Positions 1 through 7,026 of a stretch of DNA of 13,072 nt are shown in pieces (positions within the stretch are counted from its first letter, which is position 1; each line of letters opens with the position of its first letter). This stretch comes from an uncultured Alphaproteobacteria bacterium. Its GTDB lineage: Bacteria > Pseudomonadota > Alphaproteobacteria > Rickettsiales > UBA1997. Made by a program: the position numbers and the translations under genes. The notes beneath the pieces are model-generated. The model ran no database searches. It saw nothing but the letters and a program-made list of their open reading frames with translations, and was not told where the DNA came from. Where the stretch lies: contig CAIYMZ010000005.1 of the NCBI GenBank assembly GCA_903927415.1, positions 1 through 13,072 of the forward strand, read 5' to 3'.

Positions 1-713
1 GCGTTAATCTCAATAAAAATTCTGAACCAGAGGATATGGTATCGATTCGGATGTGGATTGATAAAGAGCGCATCATCACGGTTCAGCGCCGGGACATGAA
101 AGCGGTTTTCGATATTCGCGACCTTATTGCATCAGGAAAAACTATTAAAAATTCCGGCGAATTTTTGTATAATTTGCTTTACCAAATTCTTGCTGTGACC
201 TCACCATTTCTTTATTCTCTCGGCGAGAAAGTTGATGCTCTTGAAGAAAAAATCATGACCACTCACAACGTTTCTTTTCGCGAAGAAATTTTGCAAATTA
301 GAAAGCAGTCAACAGTTTTTAAGCGCTATCTCGGACCACAAAGAGAGGCAATCGCAAAGCTTCGCATCTGCGATCATGGGTGGATTGATGATTGGGCAAA
401 AAGACATTTTCAGGAACATCTGGATCACATCACTTTGATGATTGAAGATATTGAAGAAACGCGCGATCGCTCACAAATTTTGCATGACGAACTTTTTCAC
501 GGTCTCACCGAAAAGCTGAATAAAAGCATGTATAGCCTGTCACTTGTTGCTTCAATTTTTATTCCGCTCACTTTTTTCACCAGCATCTTCAGCGTCAATA
601 TTGGTGGCCTTCCTGGACTTGACAGCAACAATGCTTTTTTTTGGATGATGGCTACAATGGCCGCGATAATCATGGGGCAAATTCTGATTTTTAAACGGAA
701 GAATTTATTCTAA
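1..713 (+). CDS. zntB: ZntB-like CorA-family divalent cation transporter, 5' partial
   Basis: The reading frame is open from the first base (codons in phase from position 3), so the N-terminus lies outside the window; the first internal ATG at 36 is not the true start. The 236 visible residues begin with a VNLN...PEDMVSIRMW segment typical of the ZntB branch of CorA proteins. They continue as a long helical, partly coiled-coil cytoplasmic domain and end in two membrane helices with a short basic tail (KRKNLF). The loop between the helices reads SVNIGGLPG where CorA has GMN and ZntB usually has GVNIGG(I/V)P, so the pore signature is present with Gly replaced by Ser. The family forms inner-membrane homopentamers moving Zn2+ or Mg2+; which ion this one moves cannot be read from sequence. 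It converges on mnhG with a 21-base gap in which I see no clear terminator hairpin. Confidence 0.85.
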   Translation, partial: VNLNKNSEPEDMVSIRMWIDKERIITVQRRDMKAVFDIRDLIASGKTIKNSGEFLYNLLYQILAVTSPFLYSLGEKVDALEEKIMTTHNVSFREEILQIRKQSTVFKRYLGPQREAIAKLRICDHGWIDDWAKRHFQEHLDHITLMIEDIEETRDRSQILHDELFHGLTEKLNKSMYSLSLVASIFIPLTFFTSIFSVNIGGLPGLDSNNAFFWMMATMAAIIMGQILIFKRKNLF

Positions 714-734
714 ATTAACCCCCTCTATTCAAAC

Positions 735-1031
735 TCAACGCACCTCTGCATCTGGAGAAATTTTATTGATCATCGCACGCCGCAAAGTGGCGTGGCAAAG
801 CAGGTTTACAACCACCAAATTCAGCACAATTAAGGCAATAATTTTTGCAAAAGATATCCAAGAAAATCTATCGATTTCTACGCCAATTAGAAGCAGCGGA
901 ATGATGTAGGTATTAGCAATCACCACCACATGGGTCATAATAAAAACATCTTTTGCCTTCAAAAAAGCAATGGTTGAAATGAGCAACAATAGAGCAGCTG
1001 AAAGTGAGATTAGCAAAGCGATAAAACTCAT
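735..1031 (-). CDS. mnhG: Mrp-type Na+/H+ antiporter subunit G (MnhG)
   Basis: A 98-residue, very hydrophobic protein with three predicted membrane helices (about residues 3-24, 36-52 and 60-80). The block from the end of helix 1 into helix 2 (FLKAKDVFIMTHVVVIANTY, residues 23-42) matches the MnhG/PhaG pattern of Asp-Val followed by a conserved His and then small residues. Length agrees with the family (about 95-120). MnhG is a small accessory membrane subunit of the Mrp multisubunit cation/proton antiporter, which exchanges Na+ or K+ for H+ across the inner membrane. Its start codon overlaps the stop of mnhF in an ATGA, indicating translational coupling, and this order (F then G) is the usual one. 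It is the last gene of the leftward cluster. Subunits A-E are not in the window. The assignment rests on motif, length and pairing with mnhF. Confidence 0.72.
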   Translation of the reverse strand: MSFIALLISLSAALLLLISTIAFLKAKDVFIMTHVVVIANTYIIPLLLIGVEIDRFSWISFAKIIALIVLNLVVVNLLCHATLRRAMINKISPDAEVR

Positions 1032-1270
1032 ATTTTTTTTCGATTAAAAAGCAGAAATAAAACTGCTACCAGTTTCAGCAAAAACAAAATTATGATGATG
1101 TCTAAAATTGCATCAAAATTGGCGATAGAGTTGATGAGAATTAGAATGATGATGTTGGTGAAGATGAAATAAAAACTGAGAATTTTTTCGTAAGAATTTT
1201 GCGCAATAAAAAATCTAACAGCGATGATGAGGATGGAGAGAATTAAAAAAAATGAGATGAGCTCCGACAT
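1028..1270 (-). CDS. mnhF: Mrp-type Na+/H+ antiporter subunit F (MnhF)
   Basis: An 80-residue protein with three membrane helices (about residues 3-20, 31-49 and 53-74) and a short basic tail. The third helix (AILDIIIILFLLKLVAVLFL, residues 54-73) matches the MnhF hallmark of an Asp embedded in an aliphatic helix, as in the usual FLDIxLxxxxLxFxGT pattern, although the GT after it is not kept. The first loop (residues 24-30) corresponds to the usual PxxxDR region but is degenerate. It lies 15 bases downstream of mrcA and overlaps mnhG by 4 bases, so it is probably expressed with both. As a small Mrp subunit it would need MnhA/D-like and other subunits encoded elsewhere. A divergent standalone role is possible. 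Confidence 0.68.
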   Translation of the reverse strand: MSELISFFLILSILIIAVRFFIAQNSYEKILSFYFIFTNIIILILINSIANFDAILDIIIILFLLKLVAVLFLLFNRKKI

Positions 1271-1285
1271 GCTTTAGTTCTGATT

Positions 1286-3715
1286 TTAATAAATCCCGGT
1301 TGGATCGGAATCTGAGGATTTAGTGTTGAATTCATTGCCATCCTCTTCCTCTGAGGATCCAGATTCTAAATCATCGTTCAATTTTAAAGCTTCAAAAAAT
1401 ACCTTTTCTTTTGGCGTTTGAGGACTCGGAAATTTTCCAGTAGTGCGATCGATTTTTACAAACTTCACCGTATTGGGGACGCGGAATGGAGTGGATGGCA
1501 CATTCTTCAAAGCTTCTTTCATAAAATTAACAAAGACCGGCAAAGCAATGGAGGCGCCGGTTTCATCAGATCCTAAAGATTTTGGCGTATCAAAACCGAT
1601 ATAAACCGCGGTCACTAAATCTGGTGAGAAGCCAACAAACCACGAGTCGTAGGAATTATTTGTTGTTCCCGTTTTACCACCGATAATTTTCCCAACAGCT
1701 CGCGCACGTGCTGCCGTGCCGCGCTCAACGACTCCTTGTAACATGGATGTAATTTGGAATGCCGTAGCAGAATCAGTAACTTGCTCTTTTGTTTCATCTA
1801 AAAGTGGCATTGCAAGTTGGCTGACATCTTTTTCGACATAGTCATTGAGGTTGCTGATGACACAATCGCGACACTCTCTTTTATCGCGACGATAAATTGT
1901 TTTGCCGTCGCGATCTTGAATTTTTTCGATCATTAGCGGAGTGATTTTTTTACCGCCATTCACCATCATCGAATAAGCTGTTGCTAGTCGTACCATTGTT
2001 GTTTCAGTTGATCCCAAAACTAGTGAATAAATTTTTTGTGGAGCATCGTTGATTCCAAATCTTTTTATCACATCAACAACTTTATCCAGTCCAACCTGAT
2101 CTGCCATTCTTACGGTTGTAACGTTGCGCGATTGTTCAAGACCAGTGCGCAAAGTTGTGGGACCATAGAACTCGCCGGAGTAATTGCTTGGTTGATAAGG
2201 AGGTAAGCCGAAGCCCTGATTAAGAGAAATTTCTTCATCCATAATCACCGTTGCAGGCGTCATACCATTTTCAAGCGCAGCGATATAGCCAAAGGTTTTC
2301 ATGGTTGATCCCGGTTGACGCATGGCTTGTGTGGCGCGATTGAATTGATTTGGAGTGTCAACATAGCCACCCATCATGGCCACAACTCTTCCGGTGTGAG
2401 GATCCATCGCTAAAAATGCACCGTTAACTTCTGGGATTTGGCGCAAAAAATAAACTTCACCCTTGTCACTTTTCTCAACCAAAATCACATCACCAACCGC
2501 CAAAATATCATAAATTTTTTTTGGAATGGGACCCATTGCATCAACGCCGAGATATTTTTTCGCCCATTTCAGTGACGCAAATTCGATTGATCCGAATTCA
2601 CCATTTTCAATTCCGATCGTAGCAATGTCATGCGCCAGCGAAAGAATCACTGCTCTCCTCCACGAATCTTTGTAAAGTTTTTTTACATCAAATTTTTGCA
2701 GCTCTTCTTGCCATTTACCTGTCGCATCAATTTTACCAATTGCGCCGCGATAACCGTGCTTTTGGTCATATTCTTCAATACCGGATTCAAATGCCTTGGA
2801 AGCAATTTTTTGCAAACGCGGATTGAGTGTAGTGCTAACAACGATACCATTTTCGAAAACGCTATCTGAGCCGTAAAGTTCGGTTAGTTCTTTTTTTACA
2901 CTGTCGGAAAAAAAATTCGCTTTGGTGAATTCTTCAGCATCTTTTGTTTTTAAAATTATTGGCTGCTCCATCGCTGCGACACCGTCTTTTTCTTCAATGA
3001 AATTTTCGCTGATCATGCGTTGGATTACCCAATCACGTCGCGCCTTGGATTTTTCAAGATTTTTGCGCGGATCAAGTTTTGAAGGTGCTTTCGGCAATGT
3101 TGCGAGAAGAGCATCTTCTTCGATTGTTAGCTCGTCGATTGATTTATCAAAATAAACTTGGGCTGCAGCTGCAACGCCGTAAGTTCCGGAGCCAAGATAA
3201 ATTTGGTTTAGATAGAGCTCAAGAATGCGATCTTTAGAAAAAGCTTGGGTCATACGAAAAGCCAAAATCGCTTCCTTTACTTTGCGTTGCAGAGTTCTTT
3301 CTCGCGTTAGCAAAAAGTTTTTGACAACTTGCTGTGTGATAGTTGAAGCGCCTCCCATGCTGGGATCGCCTTTTAACACTGAGAAAAAATTCCGAACAGA
3401 AGTGCGAAAAATCGCCAAAGGGTCAATACCAGAATGTTTGTAAAAGTTAGCATCTTCTGCGGCCAAAAAAGCATTGATTAGATTTTTTGGGATAGTGTCG
3501 ATTGGCACAAAAACTCTTTTTTCTTTGGAGAACTCGCTGATTAGTGATCCATCTGCAGCATAAAGGCGAGTTGTGATCATTGGATTGTAATTTTTCAACT
3601 GCTCGTAATCCGGGAGATTTTCGCTATAACGCTTAAACAGAAAAAATCCAAAAGTGATGAGAATCAGCGCAAGAAATAAGCCTACAGCAACTAATGCGCC
3701 TAAAGTTTTTTTCAT
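1286..3715 (-). CDS. mrcA: Penicillin-binding protein 1A, bifunctional peptidoglycan synthase
   Basis: An 809-residue class A PBP that polymerises lipid II glycan and cross-links stem peptides at the outer face of the inner membrane. A single N-terminal membrane anchor spans about residues 5-27. The glycosyltransferase (GT51) domain covers about 50-225, with catalytic Glu87 in EDANFY, the GGASTITQQ motif at 121-129 and Glu166 in ELYLNQIYLG. An OB-like insert occupies roughly 315-425. The transpeptidase domain follows, with Ser470-x-x-Lys473 in RQPGSTMK, SRN at 529-531 and KTGT at 681-684. All catalytic residues are present and the length fits PBP1A. A CRDC pair (Cys614, Cys617) sits in the transpeptidase region, as often seen in alphaproteobacterial PBP1A. 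The C-terminus is an acidic, Ser-rich, probably disordered tail (about 780-809). The start overlaps the amidase stop by 4 bases (ATGA), implying translational coupling. Confidence 0.97.
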   Translation of the reverse strand: MKKTLGALVAVGLFLALILITFGFFLFKRYSENLPDYEQLKNYNPMITTRLYAADGSLISEFSKEKRVFVPIDTIPKNLINAFLAAEDANFYKHSGIDPLAIFRTSVRNFFSVLKGDPSMGGASTITQQVVKNFLLTRERTLQRKVKEAILAFRMTQAFSKDRILELYLNQIYLGSGTYGVAAAAQVYFDKSIDELTIEEDALLATLPKAPSKLDPRKNLEKSKARRDWVIQRMISENFIEEKDGVAAMEQPIILKTKDAEEFTKANFFSDSVKKELTELYGSDSVFENGIVVSTTLNPRLQKIASKAFESGIEEYDQKHGYRGAIGKIDATGKWQEELQKFDVKKLYKDSWRRAVILSLAHDIATIGIENGEFGSIEFASLKWAKKYLGVDAMGPIPKKIYDILAVGDVILVEKSDKGEVYFLRQIPEVNGAFLAMDPHTGRVVAMMGGYVDTPNQFNRATQAMRQPGSTMKTFGYIAALENGMTPATVIMDEEISLNQGFGLPPYQPSNYSGEFYGPTTLRTGLEQSRNVTTVRMADQVGLDKVVDVIKRFGINDAPQKIYSLVLGSTETTMVRLATAYSMMVNGGKKITPLMIEKIQDRDGKTIYRRDKRECRDCVISNLNDYVEKDVSQLAMPLLDETKEQVTDSATAFQITSMLQGVVERGTAARARAVGKIIGGKTGTTNNSYDSWFVGFSPDLVTAVYIGFDTPKSLGSDETGASIALPVFVNFMKEALKNVPSTPFRVPNTVKFVKIDRTTGKFPSPQTPKEKVFFEALKLNDDLESGSSEEEDGNEFNTKSSDSDPTGIY

Positions 3716-5004
3716 GATTTGTTTTTAGAAAAATATTCGTCAATTGCTTTGACTAAACTAGCAGCGACTTTGCGTTTATACCTAAGGCTGTTCAAAATTT
3801 TTTCCTCATGTTTGTTTGATAGATATCCAAGTTCAATCAATACTGACGCCATGTCGGGAGCAGTGAGCACAACAAATCCAGCAAATCTGTGAGTATTTTC
3901 TAAAATATTTATCCCAGAATTTTTGATGGATTTGATTGCAAAATTAGCAAAGCGGGAGGAGCTATTTTTACTTTCGCGCTGCGATAAATCAATCAGAGTT
4001 TTCATTATGTCCTGACTGGCTCCAGAGAAATTAACTCCGTTGATAATATCGGCGCGATTTTCTTTTTGTGCCAATAATTCTGCATGCCTATCTGATGATT
4101 TTTCTGACAAGGTATAAATTGAAAATCCGGTAACAGAATGATCGGAAATTGAGTTAGCGTGCAAAGAGATGAAGAGGTCAGCTTTTTTTCTGCGAGCAAT
4201 TTCTACGCGTTTACGCAGTGGGATAAAATTATCACTATCGCGCGTCAGATAAACCTTGTAGCGTCCAGTATTTATCAGCTGCTTACCGAGCTCTTTCGCA
4301 TAAGAAAGAGTCAGATTTTTTTCCTTGGTGCGGGCAAAATTGCCAATTGTTCCCGGGTCTTTTCCTCCATGCCCAGAGTCGATAACAACCACTGAAATTT
4401 TTGCTTTTTTTGTAACTAAATCTCGAGTGGAGTTGACAACCGGCGCAATCGTAGCAGGAATTTTTCTAACCAAATATTTTGCTGAACCGTCGGGATTGAT
4501 AATTTTTGTAGTTTCAATTTCAAACTCATCAACCCTACTTGAAATAAAATTCTTATCTGCTTCTTGCTCTGATTTTTGTGATTCTACGACATTTTTTACG
4601 CCGCCAATTCCAACAATAATTTTTCCAAAATTTTCATTTTTGATTTTCTCAAACTTAACTTTTTCAATATTAATTTTTTGCGTTAACTCAAAAACAATTC
4701 GCAAAGAATTTTCATTCTTTTTTTTACGAAACGAAGAAGTAAAGGTGGTTAAGAGCGGCTTTTCATCTGGGTTTTCTAACTCCGCATTGTCGATATCAAT
4801 AACTAAGCGATTTGGATTTGTTAGCGTAAAAACTTTAAAATCCGCTTTACTAGACAAAGAAATTTCTAGATTATTTTTTGCGTTAAAAAAAATGTTTTTA
4901 ACCAGAACTTTTGACGGATTTGCTAGAATATTTTGTGAGGCAAAGCAGCTTATTAAAGCAATAGTGACTGAGCTGATTCTTAGACCGGTTTTTAAATTCA
5001 GCAT
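3712..5004 (-). CDS. amiC: N-acetylmuramoyl-L-alanine amidase, AMIN + Amidase_3 (AmiC-like)
   Basis: A 430-residue exported zinc amidase that cuts the bond between N-acetylmuramic acid and L-alanine in peptidoglycan, generally at the division septum. Residues 1-28 look like a signal peptide, with a possible cut after ILA; the string LISC (17-20) also fits a lipobox, so a lipoprotein is possible. An AMIN-type beta domain spans about 31-135 and would bind peptidoglycan or the septum. After a linker, the Amidase_3 domain covers about 203-425. Zinc ligands His212 (IDSGHGG), Glu228 (KEKN) and His282 (SLHAN), and the catalytic Glu391 (LIELGYLSN), are all present. It is placed directly before PBP1A with a 4-base overlap and 8 bases after gmd. 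This pairs a wall hydrolase with a wall synthase. No good Shine-Dalgarno precedes the ATG, but no other start lies before the signal peptide. Confidence 0.94.
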   Translation of the reverse strand: MLNLKTGLRISSVTIALISCFASQNILANPSKVLVKNIFFNAKNNLEISLSSKADFKVFTLTNPNRLVIDIDNAELENPDEKPLLTTFTSSFRKKKNENSLRIVFELTQKINIEKVKFEKIKNENFGKIIVGIGGVKNVVESQKSEQEADKNFISSRVDEFEIETTKIINPDGSAKYLVRKIPATIAPVVNSTRDLVTKKAKISVVVIDSGHGGKDPGTIGNFARTKEKNLTLSYAKELGKQLINTGRYKVYLTRDSDNFIPLRKRVEIARRKKADLFISLHANSISDHSVTGFSIYTLSEKSSDRHAELLAQKENRADIINGVNFSGASQDIMKTLIDLSQRESKNSSSRFANFAIKSIKNSGINILENTHRFAGFVVLTAPDMASVLIELGYLSNKHEEKILNSLRYKRKVAASLVKAIDEYFSKNKS

Positions 5005-5012
5005 TCTGATTT

Positions 5013-6002
5013 TTATTTTTTCACTCCAACCTTTTCCAAATCAGCATCCACCATCATCTTCACCAATTCTTTGAAATTAATTTTTGGTTTCCAACCGAGT
5101 TTTTTTTGTGCTTTTGTTGCGTCACCGATTAACAAATCGACTTCTGCGGGACGAAAATATTTTTCGCTAATTTCAACATATTTTTTCCAATCCAAACCGA
5201 CATAACCGAAGGCTTCATCGAGAAATTCTTTCACCGAATAAGTTTCACCAGTAGCGATTACGTAATCGTCCGCCTCATCTTGCTGAAGCATGAGCCACAT
5301 AGCTTCGACATAGTCTCCAGCAAAACCCCAATCGCGTTTAGCATCCAAATTTCCGAGATAAAGTTTGTCGGATTTTTTAGCGAGAATGTCGGCAAGACCG
5401 CGGGTGATTTTGCGTGTGACAAAAGTTTCGCCGCGACGCGGAGATTCGTGGTTAAATAAAATTCCGCTGCAGGCAAAAATTCCGTAACTTTCGCGGTAGT
5501 TTACCGTAAGCCAATGCGAGTAAAGTTTGGCGCAGGCGTAAGGGCTGCGTGGGTAAAATGGCGTAGTTTCTTTTTGCGGAATTTCCTGAACTTTTCCGAA
5601 CATTTCGCTTGAAGAAGCTTGGTAAAATTTGGTTTTGATTCGTGTGTCTTTGATGGCATCGAGAATTCTGCAAGTGCCTGTGGCGTCAACATCGGTGGTG
5701 TATTCTGGAATGTCGAAACTGACTTTTACGTGGCTCTGCGCCGCTAAATTGTAAACTTCGTCGGGCACGATTTTTTCGAGCAAGCGCGAGATACAAGAAG
5801 CGTCCGCTAAGTCTCCGTAATGCAAAAAAAGTTTTTTGCCGGAGATGTTTGGATCGTTGTAAAGGTGATCGATGCGACCAGTATTAAAGCTGCTTGAGCG
5901 TCTGATGATGCCATGAACTTCGTAGCCTTTCGCAAGCAAAAATTCAGTTAGGTAAGATCCATCCTGACCAGTAATTCCGGTGATTAGCGCCTTTTTTGTC
6001 AT
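5013..6002 (-). CDS. gmd: GDP-mannose 4,6-dehydratase
   Basis: A 329-residue extended-SDR enzyme converting GDP-D-mannose to GDP-4-keto-6-deoxy-D-mannose, the branch point to GDP-fucose, GDP-rhamnose, perosamine and related sugars for surface polysaccharides. The Rossmann nucleotide motif GITGQDG lies at 9-15. The catalytic set is Ser131 (in place of the usual Thr), Glu133 (SSSEMFG), Tyr155 and Lys159 (YACAK). The NHESPRRGETFVTRK block (184-198) and the RDWGFAGDYVEAMW block (223-236) are Gmd-specific. I chose the ATG at 6002 because MTKKALITGITG is the family's usual N-terminus; a longer frame to 6092 would add 30 residues of no recognisable character running into the sdhC leader. It is the first gene of the leftward cluster, 8 bases before the amidase. 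No other deoxysugar gene lies in the window, so the final sugar is unknown. Confidence 0.96.
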   Translation of the reverse strand: MTKKALITGITGQDGSYLTEFLLAKGYEVHGIIRRSSSFNTGRIDHLYNDPNISGKKLFLHYGDLADASCISRLLEKIVPDEVYNLAAQSHVKVSFDIPEYTTDVDATGTCRILDAIKDTRIKTKFYQASSSEMFGKVQEIPQKETTPFYPRSPYACAKLYSHWLTVNYRESYGIFACSGILFNHESPRRGETFVTRKITRGLADILAKKSDKLYLGNLDAKRDWGFAGDYVEAMWLMLQQDEADDYVIATGETYSVKEFLDEAFGYVGLDWKKYVEISEKYFRPAEVDLLIGDATKAQKKLGWKPKINFKELVKMMVDADLEKVGVKK

Positions 6003-6063
6003 TGTTTTGATTTTTGTTTTTGAAGGGAAATTCGTGAAAAAATTTTGTTGTAAACTACCGAAA

Positions 6064-6079
6064 GGAATTTTTAAATTCC
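6064..6079. promoter_or_regulatory. Short palindrome in gmd-sdhC divergent region
   Basis: In the 121-base region between the divergent gmd and sdhC starts, GGAATTT (6064-6070) and AAATTCC (6073-6079) form a perfect 7-base inverted repeat around two T residues. Promoters for both directions must lie near here, so a dimeric repressor or activator site is plausible, but I cannot name a regulator. I see no convincing -35/-10 pair on either strand. A+T-rich DNA gives such palindromes by chance fairly often, so confidence is low. Confidence 0.25.
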
Positions 6080-6123
6080 CACAGAAATTCATGTCCCGTC
6101 TTCCTCAAGAAATCTTCAGAAAA

Positions 6124-6534
6124 ATGTCAGAAAAAAAACGCCCAACCTCTCCTCATTTACAAATTTATCGCTGGAACATTTCTTCCTTCACTTCGATTTT
6201 ACACCGCGCAACCGGCGTTTTGCTTTATTTTTCCGTCCTCGCAATTTCGTGGTATGTCGTTTACTACACCTATCAAATCAACATCGCTGAATCGGATGAA
6301 GCCTGTGATTGCCCACTTCGCGCCATCATCGATCAAATTTTTTCTCTCGCTGCAATTGGTGTCACTTTCGCACTTTACTACCATTTCGTAAACGGCATCC
6401 GCCATTTATTTTGGGATATCGGCAAAGGCTTCGATAAAAAAACCGCGAGCAGAAATGGAATTTTTGCAATCGTCTCCGCCCTACTCCTCACAGCCTCAAC
6501 AATCGGAACCGTAATTTTCCTAAAACTTTTTTAG
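6124..6534 (+). CDS. sdhC: Succinate dehydrogenase cytochrome b556 subunit (SdhC)
   Basis: A 136-residue membrane anchor of complex II, carrying heme b and part of the ubiquinone site. The N-terminus MSEKKRPTSPHLQIYRW is the family signature and fixes the start at 6124; in-frame ATGs at 6091 and 5980 would add unrelated residues. Ser24 and Arg28 in SILHRATGV correspond to the quinone-site residues, and His87 in YYHFVNGIRH is the predicted heme b ligand. Three membrane helices lie at about 30-50, 71-92 and 112-134. The first periplasmic loop carries an acidic stretch with two cysteines (ESDEACDC). It opens the sdh locus, but sdhD starts 113 bases downstream, an unusually large gap filled by a palindromic repeat. 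The start region is A-rich (AAAAATGTCAG) with no clear Shine-Dalgarno, and very similar to that of sdhA. Confidence 0.95.
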   Translation: MSEKKRPTSPHLQIYRWNISSFTSILHRATGVLLYFSVLAISWYVVYYTYQINIAESDEACDCPLRAIIDQIFSLAAIGVTFALYYHFVNGIRHLFWDIGKGFDKKTASRNGIFAIVSALLLTASTIGTVIFLKLF

Positions 6535-6544
6535 TAAACCAAAA

Positions 6545-6621
6545 ATGTCATACTGAGCTTGCCTCCGCATGATTCAGGACACCGAAGCCTAGATCATGCG
6601 GAGGCAAGCTCAGTATGACAT
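6545..6621. repeat. 77-base palindromic repeat between sdhC and sdhD
   Basis: Two perfect 29-base inverted arms, 6545-6573 and 6593-6621, surround a 19-base centre in which a further 3 bases can pair (6576-6578 with 6588-6590). The outer ends read TGTCATACTGAG and its complement. As RNA this would be one long stem in the sdhC-sdhD part of the message. No T-run follows the right arm, so it is not a standard intrinsic terminator; it could influence mRNA processing or the relative output of sdhC and downstream genes. The GTCAT-CTGAG ends resemble REP-like palindromes dispersed in many bacterial genomes, and the 10151-10246 repeat here has related ends. Confidence 0.92.
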
Positions 6622-6647
6622 CCGAAAAATTTTGAATATTTTAGCTT

Positions 6648-7010
6648 ATGAAAAAAATTAAAATTGCCCCCTCAACCAAAACCGGATCACATCACTGGTT
6701 GATGCAAAGAATTTCTGCGATCGCTTTGCTGCCGCTGATTATTTGGCTGGTGCTTTCATTCGTGCAAATCGCGCAAGACCCCGAAGGTTATCTTCCTGTT
6801 TTCTTCGCCTACCCTCTCAACGCCGTGATGGGAATTTTACTCATCAGCACCTCGCTCTATCACGGCTCGCTCGGCATGCGCGTAGTGATCGAAGATTACA
6901 TTTCCAACAAAACCAAAATGCATTTCTACATCATGCTGGTGCATTTTATTTCGATCACGACTGCGGTGGCTGGGGTTGTGGCGATTGTTCGTTTGCACTT
7001 GGTTGGTTAA
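6648..7010 (+). CDS. sdhD: Succinate dehydrogenase hydrophobic anchor subunit (SdhD)
   Basis: A 120-residue second membrane anchor of complex II. GSHHWLMQRISAIALLPL (13-30) is the conserved N-terminal block, close to the quinone pocket. The YHGSLGMRVVIEDY block (71-84) carries the conserved His72 (heme side) and the Asp83-Tyr84 pair equivalent to the Asp-Tyr of E. coli SdhD involved in ubiquinone reduction. Three helices run at about 22-41, 56-78 and 92-115. It pairs with SdhC to hold SdhA/SdhB at the inner membrane. It sits 16 bases before sdhA and 113 bases after sdhC, with a palindromic repeat in the latter gap. No Shine-Dalgarno is evident. Confidence 0.94.
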   Translation: MKKIKIAPSTKTGSHHWLMQRISAIALLPLIIWLVLSFVQIAQDPEGYLPVFFAYPLNAVMGILLISTSLYHGSLGMRVVIEDYISNKTKMHFYIMLVHFISITTAVAGVVAIVRLHLVG

Positions 7011-7026
7011 TTAAATTTTTAAAAAA

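Noticed and set aside
4325..5074. 249-codon open frame on the plus strand opposite the amidase gene
   Set aside because: It is a mirror of amiC on the other strand, with no recognisable domain; the minus-strand gene has all catalytic residues.
6003..6092. Longer N-terminus for gmd
   Set aside because: The extra 30 residues have no family similarity and run into the sdhC leader; MTKKALITGITG is the normal Gmd start.
5980..6123. Longer N-terminus for sdhC (ATG at 5980 or 6091)
   Set aside because: The residues before MSEKKRPTSPHLQIYRW do not resemble SdhC and the first would overlap the gmd coding region.
6545..6621. Intrinsic terminator after sdhC
   Set aside because: No T-run follows either arm on the plus strand, and sdhD, sdhA and sdhB lie downstream in the same direction.
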